Source: Kuschelorhynchus macadamiae
Taxonomy: Eukaryota; Arthropoda; Insecta; Coleoptera; Curculionidae
Direction of reading: 5' to 3'
DNA: 64,000 nucleotides
Assembly (NCBI GenBank): GCA_030620095.1
Contig: JAUTXW010000561.1
Span: forward strand, 1,938,001 to 2,002,000
The notes beneath the pieces were generated by a model. It worked only from the letters and a program-made list of their open reading frames with translations, did not search any database and was not told the origin of the DNA. The position numbers and the translations under genes were made by a program. Shown piece after piece: positions 34,171 to 46,253 of this stretch. Within the stretch, counting starts at the first letter, position 1, and each line of letters opens with the position of its first letter.

Positions 34171-34299
34171 TATCTTATGAAATATCATATAACATAACAC
34201 ACACTATGTCAAAGCAATTTAAAAATAAAATAAAAGATCTAATACCTGAAAATCATATATTATGTAATACTCTATAAACCTAACCTTAAATTTGACATT

Positions 34300-34387
34300 T
34301 TTTATTTAATGGTCAGTTCTATGGACTAATCGATGAATGTGCTACGAGTACATCAATATCAAGTTTCATAGCCCAACTAGTTCTCGA
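34300..34387 (+). pseudogene. PLE reverse transcriptase, 5' half of split copy
   Basis: The frame reads GQFYGLIDECATSTSISSFI then AQLVLE, which is the PLE RT block before the YVDD motif (compare YKQLEGTEMGNCLSPFLANL in the PLE at 52700). The reading breaks exactly at 34387 where a LINE begins, and resumes at 36565. Confidence 0.75.
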
Positions 34388-36564
34388 ACCAATTTGCGAA
34401 GCTTACATTATATTCGAAAGTTCACTGACAACAACCATTTCTGGATATACTTTCAAAAATATAGGTCTACATACCGTAAATTAATTAAAGTAGTAAAAAA
34501 TAACTATTATTCAGAGATAATTTACAATGCTGGCAATAAACAAAAAGAATGCTGGTCTGTGGTCAATGAGATACGACAGAAGGTGCGCAGGACTCCTGTA
34601 GAGTTGGATGTTGATGCCCTAAACACTTATTATTGTACACTTGCAAATAAACTAACCTCCGGAATTACCTGTAATAGCGACCCTCTTGGTTACCTCTCGA
34701 AAGTTAAAATATCCCAATCCTTCGCCTTTTTTGATACCGATGTTAATGAACTTAGAGATGTTATCAAGGGGATAAAAAATAAAAATAGTTAAGGTGATGA
34801 TTGCCTTACTATAAAAATGATTGAGAATTTGCCAGACATGTTGTAGAGTCCTTGGCAGCAGCAATCAACGTGTCTTGGGCAACGGGAATAATCCCCTCCT
34901 GTCTCAAGTTGGCAAGAGTGATTCGAATTCATAAGGGGGGTCACACGGAGGATCCTTACAACTTTAGGTCTATCTTACTTATTTCCACCCTTTCCAAAAT
35001 TGTTGAAAAATTGACTAAGAGTAGAATGATGTCCTTTCTGAATCGTCACGGAGTTCAATAATCAATTTGGGTTTCAAGCCAATAAGAGTACGGGTGATGC
35101 CATGTTTGCATTTTTTGACAAACTTTATGAGAATTTTAACATTGGTCATGCTACAGCAGCGGTATTACGTGACTTATCCAAAGGTTTTGACTGTGTGAAC
35201 CACAGAATACTGCTGCTTAAGCTTGAAAAATGTGGTTTCAGGGGAGGATCACTGAAATGGTTTCAGTCATACTTGGAAGAACGTAGGCAGGCAGTCGTTG
35301 TTGGTGTTCTTAGGTCTGAGGAAAGGAGGATAGCATCTGCCAGGGGCTCTGTTCTTGGATCACTCCTCTTTCTCTTGTATATCAACGATCTGGTTTTTCT
35401 TGATATCCAGGGAGAGCTCACGCTCTTTGCGGACGACACCACTGTCCTGGTGCATAACAATGGTAAAGACTCTTTGCTTAATACTATTTCGGCAGATCTC
35501 TGCAGAGTTAAATGGTGGTGTGACAGCAACTGCCTGTCCCTGAATGTCGGTAAAACTAGTATTGTTGGTTTTGGATGTGAGATCGACCATTTGAGCCTTG
35601 GATATGCCCAACTTTTAAGTGTCTATAACACAACATTTTTGGGCCTTAACATCGACGCTGATCTCAAGTTTTTTCCACATGTTTCGGTGCTTTGTAGCAA
35701 GTTGTCGGCCGGTTGCTATGCAGTTCGTGCCATTGCTTCGGAGCTTGGATTTTCTGTGGCTAGAGAAGTCTACTTTGCACTAGTGGACTCACGCCTCAGA
35801 TACGGTATTCCCTTTTGGGGTTCCTGCGGACTAGGGTTATTTAATTATGTCTTTGTACTGCAGAAGAGAGCAGTGAGATCCTAACTTTGCCATCACTGCT
35901 AATTCTGGAAACCGTTAGCCTGGTTTTCAGAAATCGGGGAAATCTTGAAGAACAAGTGGGTGCTGCCTATCAAACTAGAGTCTATGTTAATTTTAATATT
36001 GGTCAACTTTTGTGAAAGTAAAAAAATATTTAATCATTTGCCTACTGAAATGAAAAGCGTGCTAAACTTGAAATTGTTCAGAAGAACTGTAAAGAAAGCA
36101 TTGCTTGGTAAAGCTTACTATAGTTTGAATGAATTTTGTGTGGATACCCTTTAAATGCTTTTAATTTTTTATATTTTTTAAATTTTATTTGTTGTATTTT
36201 GTATATTTGCTTTTTGTTTTTTTTTATTTCTTTAACAAGTTAGTTTTTCTCTAGACAAATTATAAAATAATTTGACATGATTAGTGTATATTAGACCATA
36301 TAGCAAATATTGACCGTGGATTTAACTTCGATGTAAGGAGAGCATTTCTTAATAGAGTGTAATATTTGTAAAACACATTTTTTTGTAAATTCCATTTAGA
36401 TGTTTTTTTTTAACTATTTTTCAAAATATTTTTAGTTTTTTATTTTCTTTACTTTTATGTTGTATTTGATAATTTTATGTCTAGATAAATTATTGTATTT
36501 TGCTTTGTCAAGAAGATTATTGTATCATAGACAATAAAGCTTATTTTTGACATTGACTTTGACT
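34388..36564 (+). mobile_element. CR1-like LINE inserted in the PLE, 5'-truncated
   Basis: The insertion runs from just after ctcgaa at 34387 to the tail gacattgactttgacttt at 36547-36564, a short-repeat tail as in CR1/L2-type LINEs that lack poly(A). PLE sequence continues with gaagacct at 36565. Both junctions share cgaa/gaa, which may be part of the target duplication. It holds the RT described separately and a 400-bp 3' UTR. Confidence 0.75.
34390..36154 (+). pseudogene. Non-LTR reverse transcriptase, CR1/Jockey-like, broken
   Basis: Three pieces lie in different frames: 34337-34792 (linker between endonuclease and RT, with RSLHYIRKFTDNNHFW), 34840-35061 (WATGIIPSCLKLARVIRIHK and YNFRSILLIST) and 35102-35884. 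The last has FDCVNHRILLLKLEKCGF, RGSVLGSLLFLLYINDL and the catalytic LFADDTTVLVHN, followed by the LSLNVGKTS block. A C-terminal piece at 35945-36154 contains IFNHLPTEMKSVLNLKLF. The endonuclease is missing. Frameshifts near 34800 and 35060 and a stop at 35882 inactivate it. Confidence 0.9.
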
Positions 36565-36760
36565 TTGAAGACCTAAAAGAGACAATTATCAAAATCTTCA
36601 ATGTTGAACTACCATTTTTTTACAGATACGTAGACGATTGCCTCACTTGTGCACCAAAATATAAAATGTAACTATATATTACAAAGCTTTTAATAATAAA
36701 ATACAAATCATTGTTGAACTCGAAAAAGAACAAAAATCAAGTTTTTAGTATCTCGTATCG
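36565..36760 (+). pseudogene. PLE reverse transcriptase, 3' half of split copy
   Basis: It reads EDLKETIIKIFNVELPFFYR then YVDDCLTCAPKY, giving the YVDD catalytic box of PLE RTs. After one stop it continues LQSFNNKIQIIVELEKEQK. It completes the RT begun at 34300 once the LINE is removed. It is a small part of a PLE; no GIY-YIG domain is nearby. Confidence 0.8.
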
Positions 36761-36914
36761 TATATTCTGTAATCGATATTTTTTTTTTATAAATACATTT
36801 ACTACGAATCCATTCATACAGTTGTATCTTCTTAAATATAATTTTTGTAAATATTCGTTTAACTCTTCCATTTTTACTCTTCCAAAAACAAATCGGACTA
36901 TTTTAATGTTTTAG

Positions 36915-37100
36915 GTAAAGATAATCAAAAAACCGCCTTCACCATTGGATGAGAGCGACTCGGATGACAATTTACCCCCTCCTTCACCACCGCCTGGTTC
37001 ACCTCCACCTCATCTTTTTCCTCCACGCATTAAAGTCAATCCTGTAAATAACGTGCCAGCCGCATTTCTGGCTTCTATTATACAAACTGCGCAACAGCAG
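36915..37100 (+). CDS. Host gene exon D: acidic and proline-rich
   Basis: This exon has 186 nt, 62 codons, phase 0 at both ends. The acceptor AATGTTTTAG is followed by GTAAAG and the donor is CAGCAG|GTAAGT, close to consensus. It encodes VKIIKKPPSPLDESDSDDN, then PPPSPPPGSPPPHLFPPRIK and a more ordered segment NVPAAFLASIIQTAQQQ. LDESDSDD is a likely casein kinase 2 site cluster. The low-complexity composition suggests a scaffold or RNA-associated nuclear protein. No enzymatic domain. Confidence 0.85.
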
Positions 37101-37716
37101 GTAAGTTTATCAAAGTGATATTTACCAATAATTTTGTTGTTGGTTTTTTAAATAAATTTGAAATAACACTGGGTTATTATTATTATTTTTATAATGTGTG
37201 TTTGTTTGGATTTTTGTTTGAGAATAAAAATGAAAGTGCATTTTTGAATATAATAAAAGCTAAATAAAGTAAAAGACAGCAAGAACAACAGGTGGGGTTA
37301 TTCACACAACCCGTTCATTAAAAGTTTTTGATGATGCCATTTAGATAAAAATTTCAAATTTTGGGATTAAAGTAAGGTCAAGGGGTACTTCTTTTTTGAA
37401 ATAATTTCAACTTCCTGTCCCTTCTGGTTCAACCGGAAGTTGGTATCAACTTGCTTATTTTAAATGGAACACCCTGTATTTTATGATATTTTTGGATTCT
37501 ACGGAGAATTTTAACGCTATTTTATGTAGCAGGTCCTATACCTAGGTTCAAGCGTTCTTAGGATACTTGACCTTGAACCAAAAATGAGCCTTCGGGGTAC
37601 CAAATTTTAAAATCTCATATTTTTGTAAGTTTTGAAGATATAATCTTCATATTTTGCAGACGATCGGTAAATAATCTTAGGTTTCTATTTTTTTTATTGA
37701 ATTTGTCTATTTTTAT
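37101..37716. other. Intron 4, left part with transposon-end remnants
   Basis: At 37425-37480, ctggttcaaccgg followed by taaatggaacaccctgtat resembles the tips of the element at 17783-20456. No gene. Confidence 0.45.
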
Positions 37717-39209
37717 ACAGGGTGTCCTAAATTCAGCGGCAAACATTCACATTTTCAAAGCCGCTAAAGTTCGTTTTTTTAAATGGGCCACCCTATAACT
37801 TTATGCACTATCAAATGTAGAATTTAATTTTCTATCGAACTGTATTAAGGTTCCCTATACCTATTCGTAACCATTTTCGAAATAATCAGGTTTTTATTAA
37901 ACTATCATATGTATTTGCTAAATGCTTACACCTTCCTGTAGTAAGCCATGGAAAAACAATTGTCACCTATTCAACATGACAGCTAATTTGAAACTTTTAA
38001 ATTAAAATAAAATAACACTCAAAAGCTGATATTCTCAATTTTTTTTATATTCACGGAGAATGTTACAAAATATTGGAGAGAACGTGCCATGTTTTTAATG
38101 AAAAATATCCTCATTTATCGCCAATGAACAAGAGAAAATTGAATAGGATTGAAACGAAATTTTTTTCGTTTACTGAAATGAAAAGTTAAAGTTATAAAAA
38201 ATGTAATAAATTGTTTACATTATTTTTAACCATATCTACTAAGTAGTTCGAGACTGTTCTAAACTTGTTTTAGTGAACTTAAAAATTATAGCAATCTAAC
38301 AATCAACAATAAATAAATAAAATAATAAAATTGAATTATAACAAATGTTCTATATGCTGTCCGTTTATTTGAAGACACATTTCAATTCTTCTTTGTACAG
38401 TTGCTGTGGCCCGTTGAATTTGTCAGTTTTCTAATTCGGCAAAAGCTGTTCGTATCCTGTCCAGTAAATCTTGTTGGTTATTTACTGGGGAAGCATAGAC
38501 TTTACCTTTGATAAATCCCCATAAATAAAAGTCTAGGGGTGTTAAATCAGGCGATCGCGGGGGCCATCTCCAAGGGCCATTGGGACCAATCCAGCGATCT
38601 TCAAAAATTCGAGATAATTGGAGATAAACTCCAGCGGAATTATGTGCTGGTGCCCCATCTAATTGATACCAATAATTTTGCAGCTCACCAATAGGAATTT
38701 CTTCTATAAATTCAGAAACCGTCCCTCGTAGAATTTCCAAATACTTATCACTGTTTAAATTGTCTTCATAAATACAGTACCGCACCTGATCATTTAATAC
38801 TATACCGAAAACATTGAAGCTAAACCTCTCTTGAGAACGCGTTTCGCGTAAAGCGTGCGGATTTTCTGCTGCCCAGAAATGTTCGTTACTTCTATTTGTT
38901 ATTCCTTCTCTAGAAAATTTCGCTTCATCGGTCCAAAATATTTTTGAAAGGAATTGAGGGTCCTCTTGAATTTTGAAAAACATGAATTCGCAAAATTCTA
39001 CTCGTCAGACGTCATCACTAGGTCTCAAGGCTTGTACGTTTTGGAAGGAATAAGGGTGCATATGATGTTCGCTCAAGATTCTTTGGACAGATGAAGAAGA
39101 AATTCCCAAATCGTTTTCTGCAGAGGGTATTGAACTTTGCGGGTTTGCGTGGAAATAAGCTAATGTGTTTATTATGTTATCCTCGGCATTTGTCACTGGT
39201 TTATAAATG
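37717..39209 (-). mobile_element. Truncated long-TIR mariner-type element
   Basis: The left tip is probably cagggtgtcctaaattcagc at 37718, preceded by TA. The body holds a mariner-type transposase on the minus strand. The right part is lost: the gene runs straight into a (TA)n tract at 39210. No matching right TIR was found. Confidence 0.65.
38340..39205 (-). pseudogene. Mariner-type transposase with two in-frame TGA
   Basis: One frame is kept from about 39205 to the stop after HIEHLL at 38340. It contains HMHPYSFQNVQALRPSDDV, an in-frame TGA at 39005-39007, IFWTDEAKFSREG with the first Asp, YQLDGAPAHNS with the second, and RSPDLTPLDFYLWG with the third, then a TGA after AELEN and a tail RRIEMCLQINGQHIEHLL. 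The N-terminal DNA-binding part is missing because the TA tract interrupts it. The rest is clean, so decay is recent. Confidence 0.9.
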
Positions 39210-39260
<51 letters not shown>

Positions 39261-39267
39261 TATATAT

Positions 39268-39308
<41 letters not shown>
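39210..39308. repeat. (TA)n microsatellite
   Basis: TA repeats with two gatata interruptions. It is fused to the truncated transposase on the left and to the foldback on the right. Confidence 0.9.
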
Positions 39309-39309
<1 letters not shown>

Positions 39310-39504
39310 ATGTGTTTTCATTCCGGGTGTACATCCGTTCACTACTGTCGTTCTGAAAAGAACAGTTTTGCTGACGTTTCGCCAAAATCACATTTGGCAT
39401 TTTCGAAGCTTTCTTTCTCGCGTCCGAATAGAGACTAGTAGTGAACGAATGTACACCCGGAATGAAAACACATTGTATTTTTCCATCCGTGAAGGAGTAA
39501 AAAT

Positions 39505-39508
<4 letters not shown>
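39309..39508. repeat. Foldback repeat carrying hammerhead-like hairpin
   Basis: 39309-39436 copies 20687-20814 almost exactly, including the hammerhead-like hairpin (39370-39409). From 39438 the sequence turns around: agtagtgaacg...tacacccggaatgaaaac and the following bases are the reverse complement of the fragment's left part (matching 20651-20730). The result is a ~70-bp-arm palindrome, flanked by (TA)n on both sides. Confidence 0.85.

Positions 39509-39564
<56 letters not shown>
39509..39564. repeat. (TA)n microsatellite
   Basis: About 56 bp of TA closing the foldback on its right; Ty3/gypsy sequence starts immediately after. Confidence 0.95.
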
Positions 39565-39567
<3 letters not shown>

Positions 39568-39569
<2 letters not shown>

Positions 39570-42130
39570 GAAAATAAGATACAACAGGAACTAAATCAAA
39601 TGCATGACTGGATTCAGAATGCTATTGAAAAAGAACAATGTTGCTTTCAAGAAGTCATCGATAATGTCCAGGGAGCAATAGATCATGTCAAGGGACAAAT
39701 TGAAGAGAGCAAAGTAGCCTATCTTGGCAGCAGAAGTAAAACCAGTTAAAGTGGAATTAAAGCAGGTGGACAACAAAGTACAAGATCTTGAATAAGAAAT
39801 ATGTAAACTAAAAAAGCAAAGATTCACGAGTCCAATAGCACTTTCTGGTGATAAAATAAAACCACCAACATTTGATGGCACAACTTCCTGAGCTATGTAC
39901 GTGCGAGAGTTTGAGGCCGCAGCAACAAGCAGTGGTTGGAACGAGGAAGAAAAAGGTCACTTCTTTAATAGTGTCATTTAAAGGACCAGCAACGTAACTA
40001 TCAGCACCTTGTTCATTCATTAGAACTTAGATTTTGAGATCAGTATGGTCAAGAAATATACAAAACCCAATTTTTTATTTATTTTTTTTTATTTATTTAT
40101 TTCCACGGTGCATGCCATTTTTACATTAATTTACAAAACAAGACACTAACACTAACATAACTAAAAAAGGTGATAAAAATCACTGAAAATATTTGAGATA
40201 ACAAACATTACAACTATTTCTTGACCTGCAGTCTAAAATTGGACAAATTACGATTAAAGGGATCCAGTCTGTTAGTACTGAATAGCCGACACTCTCAAGA
40301 TGGTGGACTAAAATAGTCGTAAGTCGCATGATGAAATGGTAGATTATTCAGGTCTTGCAAATATTCACTATCTCTGTCATAATCATCATACACAGCAGAC
40401 ACGGGGGTTTCCAGCGTCTCTTTCAAATTTAAAATAGTGTATAAGTTTTAAAATGAGTCTCTGTTCGTTTCGCTAAAACCCGCGGCATTTTTCACCAAAA
40501 AAAGAAGCACCAAATAAGAAAGAACTTTTAAACGGCGTATAACGAATGTCACTAATGACAACTGTCACCTGAAATTCTAATAAATTAAATTCGTCGTCGG
40601 TCTCATCCGATAAACATGTATAAGAAAGAGAATGACAAAAGTTTGATTCCTAAGTTTACAGACTATATTAGATTTTGTGTAGACTACCGACCGAGAATTG
40701 ACGATACTTGTAACAACTTTGTTAGGATGCAAGTGGTTTTCCACATTGGAATAAAAGAGTGGATATTGGCAAGTGGCTATTCATGAAGAAGATAAGGAGA
40801 AAACTGCTTTTACCACCGATAGCGGTTTTAACCAATTCAAAGTAATGCCTTTTGGCCTCTGCAATGCTTCCGCCAGTTTTAAGATACTTATGGAATTGTT
40901 TTAGATCTTACTTAGAAAAGTATCCTGATATACCTAGACGATGTGATGGTAAGAGTGAATAATTCAAAGGTCATCTGAAAAATATACAAGACGTTTTAGA
41001 AATGCAAATTTGAAATTGAAACCAGAGAAATGTTGCCTGTTTTAAGGAAAAGTGGAAAGGACAGGTTATAGAGTACTACAGCCGTGTATTATTCTAACTT
41101 GAACAGAATTATTGTGTCGTAGGAAAATAAGTGCTTGCCATCGTAAGAGCCTTTGACCATTTCCACAAATATTTGTAAGGGCCGTTAGCCGGATGGATAA
41201 AAAAGTTATAACAGTCGATTAAGCTAAACCACGAGTGGTCAACAGATAAATGGTGAGATCAGCGATATTGCACGAAAAAGAAAGTACCAAACTTAGCCAA
41301 GAATGGAGAGAAATTTCTGACAGAAACCTTACATTCAAGACGCCGCGCCGTGGGCTCAATGGGATTCATTGGTCGTTGAGGATGGATTGTTGAAACGAAT
41401 CTGGGAAAATGCTGATGAAAAGACCACTAAATCGCAATTAGTAGTTTCCAGAAAAAGAATCCAGGCATATTACAAGAACTACATGGCGGAAAATCCGGAA
41501 CGCACCTTGAAGTAAACGAAGCCCTGGATAAAGTTCGTGAACGATTCTACATGGTCCTCAGTCATGAAGACTTCAAGTAATGGTGCTAAAGATGTGACAC
41601 CTGTTAAGCAAGTAAAAGCCCCAGAAGAAGATCTTGGGTACCAATGAAACAATATAGGGAAGGTTTACCATTCGAAAGTATAGCAATAGACATTGTTGGG
41701 CTATTTGCAGAGTCTGACCGAGGTAATAAATTTATCCTAGTTGTCATGCATTAGTTTAGTAAATGGCCTGAAGAATTTGCTCTCGCGAACCACGAAGCTG
41801 CAACAATCGCCCAAATTTTGGTTGAAGAAGTCTTCAGTAGACATCGAGTTTTACTGAAACCTCATTCAGATCAAGGACGAAATTCCGAGTGAGCCATTTT
41901 TAAGGAAGTTTTTGAAATTATGGACTGCAGTCAGAATTATTTTTGGAAGGGAATTACCACTGCCCTTTGACGTCGTGCTTGGAAGAAAAAAACAAAGTCC
42001 AAAAAGCAAGATAAGGGTAGTATACTTAGACAGACTGACGAAGTATCATGGCCAAGTAGCTGATCAGGAGGAGAATTATGTGGGGGTAGTGTGCCAGTCG
42101 TGCAAAAACTACTCAAATGAGTAATCAAAT
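39568..42130 (+). pseudogene. Ty3/gypsy retrotransposon relic
   Basis: Degraded + strand pieces are in the normal order. A gag-like part at 39568-39960 contains HDWIQNAIEKEQ and VREFEAAATSSGWNEEEKG. After a break at about 40040-40500 there is reverse transcriptase near 40680-40960 (FCVDYRP, then NQFKVMPFGLCNASASF and a YLDDVMV remnant). RNase H follows near 41080-41180 (NYCVVGK...VRAFDHFHKYL). The integrase zinc finger and core lie at 41480-41880 (RCDTC; FESIAIDIVG; KPHSDQGRN). The last open part is 41912-42124. Stops and shifts are frequent. No LTRs were identified. The interrupting segment 40075-40500 looks foreign and is unassigned. Confidence 0.8.
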
Positions 42131-44292
42131 ATTTATGTACGTGGGCCTTCTAGAAAGTTATAGCGAATTTGTAATGCATATATAAGAAGAGGTATGTTGA
42201 CTAATTAGAAGTAGTTATTTAATAGATGGGTTAAAGTTGTAATCTTGTTATATTGTAGTAATAAAGTTAGTGTTGTAAAGAAGTGTTTATTGTAAAAAGA
42301 ACCCGTAACAGCGTCTAAAGGTTTTTTATACTGTTCAACAACACCCCAGGAATATTAGGCACATTTTAAATTATAGTTAAAAATAAATTCGAAAAAATTG
42401 TTGAGGAAATTTACATCTCAGAATGTGGAAAAAGTAGCATTTAATTAACTCTTTTTAGATATGCGGCTAAAGACTACGACTATCATACACCCTACCACCT
42501 AAAGAAATCAGCTCGTTAACGCAATGACGGTTGTTTTTTGTCCGTAATTTTTCACAAAGGTCTCTAATTGGTCCCTATTTTTTAAATTTTGGTCCTTAAA
42601 GTCCATAATATTTTTATCCTGGACTGTTGGGAGTAGGGACCTCAACAGTAATGATATTTAATGACTTTTTTGTATTAAGCTAAAACGCAGAAATTAACCG
42701 AAAACACGATAAAAAGATGTTTGTAAAGATGCAAAAGTGCTAAGTTTGTAAATTTAAAAAAATCCGCAAAAATACATACAATACATAAACACCCTGAGGA
42801 AGAAAAATATCTTTTAGGTTTCACCCTTATAGGCTGAGTAGGTAATACAAATTCAAAGGCTTTTTGAAAATTATGGTCACGACCTCCACCATTTACCAAT
42901 AAATCAATTCCTTATGATGTCGGTCAGCAGAGGTGGCAGCCAACCGAGTTTTTTATTCATCTGCTTTTGTATTGATCGATGTTCTGAACTTTTGCAATTT
43001 AATGCTTAAATGTTCATTTGTCGCTTCCAGAATTTTTGCAAGAAAAATATCATCTCATCTGATCTCTGTTTCATATTGAATAGTTGATTTTCGTTGTCTA
43101 GCCTGACTAAAAGTTTTTCTAATTTAGATTTATAGAGTCTGGATTTGTGAGATAGCAAAGAATTTCAGTATAAATGGTTCTGTTGCGTTGCTTAATTCTG
43201 GTTTTTAATGTCTCTTGCAGATCAGTGTTGTGGTGATGTTTTAATTTTGAATAATTCCTTTAACGTGAATTTTAAATTTGTCCAAAGCCGCAAGCACAAT
43301 AATACAACCATAAACGCGTCAAAATAAAGCAAAATTTGTATTATTACGAGAATGAATTAGTGTGGAATTCCCGGCGTATAGTCCGATCGATGCTTTTGTT
43401 TTGAAATAAATAAATAATGACGGAAATTAATAATAATTTCCGAGACAGATTTTTCCTCTGAGATCCAAAGTTGGGATGCCGGTCATTACCAAATTCTAAA
43501 AAAAAAACAGTTATTTTAGATTCATTTTAAATGCATATTCTGTTTATTAGGAGTCTTTCCGGAATTTTATTTTTATTTTATCAAATGCTGAAGTTGGGTA
43601 CTTATGACAGGGAAAATAAAATTTGCATAATCTCCACTGTTTCTGAGTTACAGGGTGACGTTGAAAATGTTTAATTTTAGGCATCCTTCGTTCACGGCTT
43701 CTCCCAACTTACTCAAAGTTAAACTTTTCTTTAGAGTTTTCTTATATTATCCAATAGATGACACATATGTTTTCTAAAAAGCCCCTACTAATAATAAAAA
43801 TATAAGGGTGGCCCATTAAAAATTACGTATATATCATAATAATTGTATAAACCATAATAATCAATGGTGTTAAAAAGCAATGGAAAAAGCATTATATTAT
43901 TATTATTAATATTTTGACGGACCTCCTCACAAGGTCCTCTTTGACATGCTGTATATTAAATTGTTTATAAGGTAACCCCCATCATACCAGGGGGTTATAT
44001 ACAATTCTCGGTTATGGCAATATAGATATTACAATTATATAGTTGTGTAGACGCCAAGACTCTCTGTTTACACGTAACCGAGAAACTCTAGAACAGCAGA
44101 ATCCGGTCATTTATACTTCTCCACGAATTTGTAACACCCTGTATACGCAGTGTAATGTCCGTTACACACGTTAAGAAAATTTCGCTTATTCAGTATTCAC
44201 TTTTTTAAGATAAGTTTGCCTTTTTACTTTTCTGCTATTAAAAAAACAGTGGTTTATGTGAATAAAATTGTTAAATGATTAAGGTATTTCAG
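42131..44292. other. Intron 4, right part; MITE-like remnants, no gene
   Basis: Tip-like phrases typical of the long-TIR elements occur (acagggtgacg at 43650, acaccctgtat at 44134), suggesting a decayed non-autonomous copy between them. It ends with ggtatttcag, the acceptor of the next exon. Confidence 0.4.
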
Positions 44293-44401
44293 CAACAGCA
44301 ACGACAGCAACAGCCCCAGCAGCAACAGCAGGCCCAATATCAGTCGAATCTGTACCGAACTCCTATCAATTTGTTAATGGCACCTCCACCTCCTCTACAA
44401 G
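44293..44401 (+). CDS. Host gene exon E: glutamine-rich
   Basis: This exon has 109 nt, phase 0 in and phase 1 out. The acceptor is GGTATTTCAG and the donor CTACAAG|GTATTT. It encodes a Gln-rich run with Arg and Pro (QQQRQQQPQQQQQAQYQSN), then LYRTPINLLMAPPPPLQ. The preceding exon also ends in QQQ, which supports their join. The CAG/CAA mix argues against a recent repeat expansion. Confidence 0.8.
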
Positions 44402-45640
44402 GTATTTACCTATAGTTATAGATTTGTAAATTTATTTATTACTTGTTATTTTAATGAATTAGACTTACCTTAGATTTTGATCCATGTATCGACTATGTTA
44501 GTGTCAGTAATTCTTCCTGAATGTTCTATTAGGCTTAATTCATTTCAGCTTACAGTATATAGATTCTTCTAGAATGTTCTACATTATTCTATTCTTTTTC
44601 TAAAGACTATATAACAGCATCGCGAGGCCTCTTTTGGTTAAGTTGTTATCTAGATATAGACAAATGGAAAATAAGAGACTCCTAGATTTAATGGTGAAAT
44701 CGGGAACTACTGACGCTCGAGTTACAAAATTATTGACATTGAAATTTTAAAAGTGTGATTGATAAGTTTGACATTAGTTTTTTTATAGAATTCCGCTTTA
44801 CATACCCAAATTTACTTTTATAAATATAGAAAGTGCTTACTGCATTGTGAAATGCAGGAATTGTTTACAAATATGATTTTTAAATGTGTTCAGATTATTT
44901 GTTGCGTTTAGATTGTATTGTTTATATATGTATCGAAACATTCCGTAGACTGACTAGTCTACATGTCGAGATATGTAATTTTATTAAATATTTGCTTCAA
45001 TTAATTTAAAGTTAAATATTTTTATTCAGTTGCAAAAAAGCTAAAAAAGATTTTTGTTTGTCAAAAATATGAGTTAAAATTACTTTAAAATTTGAATAAA
45101 CTCTCGTTTGAACTAGGTACTGCAATAATTTTATTCCGGGGTATAAAAAGTTAATGTTTATAAATAAACCCTGAACATTAAAAAAATCTACTAATTGTCA
45201 TAATAAGTTTAAATATATTTTAAACTATTGACTATATACAAAATTCAATTGTTTTGTCTTCGCTCTAATTTCAATCTCTTAATATTTTGCGATAATTTCA
45301 GTCATTGGCGTATTAACAATTTCATATCACCTGAAAATAAGTGATAATTAATAGATACGTCGACTTATCTGGGAAAGAAGACAATCTTAGTTATCCGAGC
45401 TCATGCTCCAAACAGTTTTCTTTGCATAGCATGTAGTTATCTCATGCGTTGACTCTCAAGTTTAAAAATTTCAAGAACCTGCTGTTTACCCAACATACAG
45501 CTAGTCATTATATTTTTTCCGTACCCAAAATAAAATCTTAATAGGGCCGGGTAGTAAAAATATTTAGAGTTTGAGCAGCGTTAACAGTAGAATGTCAGTT
45601 CCTAAATAATTAGGAAGAGATATTCAACTAACAAAAATCT
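44402..45640. other. Intron 5, left end; no gene seen
   Basis: AT-rich; nothing recognisable on either strand. Confidence 0.4.
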
Positions 45641-46200
45641 TTTGATGGCCCACGAATCTTAATAACTCTTGCCGGCTATTATTTTTTCTTATTAATTTAA
45701 ATTTGCCAGGCTAGCATAAGAGGGTTATCTTTATGATTCAATTGTACTGATCGTCTGTTATTGTTCTAAGTATTTTCTCACTATTTTAGATGAGAAAACA
45801 GTATAAGAGAGAGTGTTAACACTTTTACACAGGTGTATATGGCAAATAATTTTAACTTAGTTGTTAATGTGTCAGAAATTGTACCGGATATACTAATACA
45901 ATTAAGAAACATAACAATGGACATTCTTGCCAGTTATTTTTTTCCTTATACATTTAAATTTACCAGGCTAGCATAACATTTACTCTTTGAAGTAGCCCCC
46001 CGAATCTTTATAATTCAATTATATTGATTGTATGTAATTGTTCTAACAAGTGTTTTCCCATTCATTATTTTAGATTTCTGCGAATCTTTAGATTTGGTTT
46101 TACTGATTTTCTGTTATCGTTTCTACCAAATGTTTCTCATTTAGATGAGGAAACGATACAGTTAACAGTGAAGTCGATTCCATTACAATAACGTCCCCTG
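45640..46200. repeat. Degenerate direct repeat, ~270-bp spacing
   Basis: Two segments share text in order: tttaaatt.gccaggctagcataa at 45696 and 45953; a phrase like tattgttctaa...ttttc near 45760 and 46035; and attttagatgag.aaac.gta near 45786 and 46140. The copies differ by many substitutions and indels, so the duplication is old. Confidence 0.6.
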
Positions 46201-46253
46201 TAATTCTCGATTATACAACATCCTTTAAAAGACAATGAACAAGGGATTTAGCA

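Noticed and set aside
35263..35611. Minus-strand frames across the LINE reverse transcriptase
   Set aside because: Shadows of the + strand RT, which has the FADD and other RT blocks.
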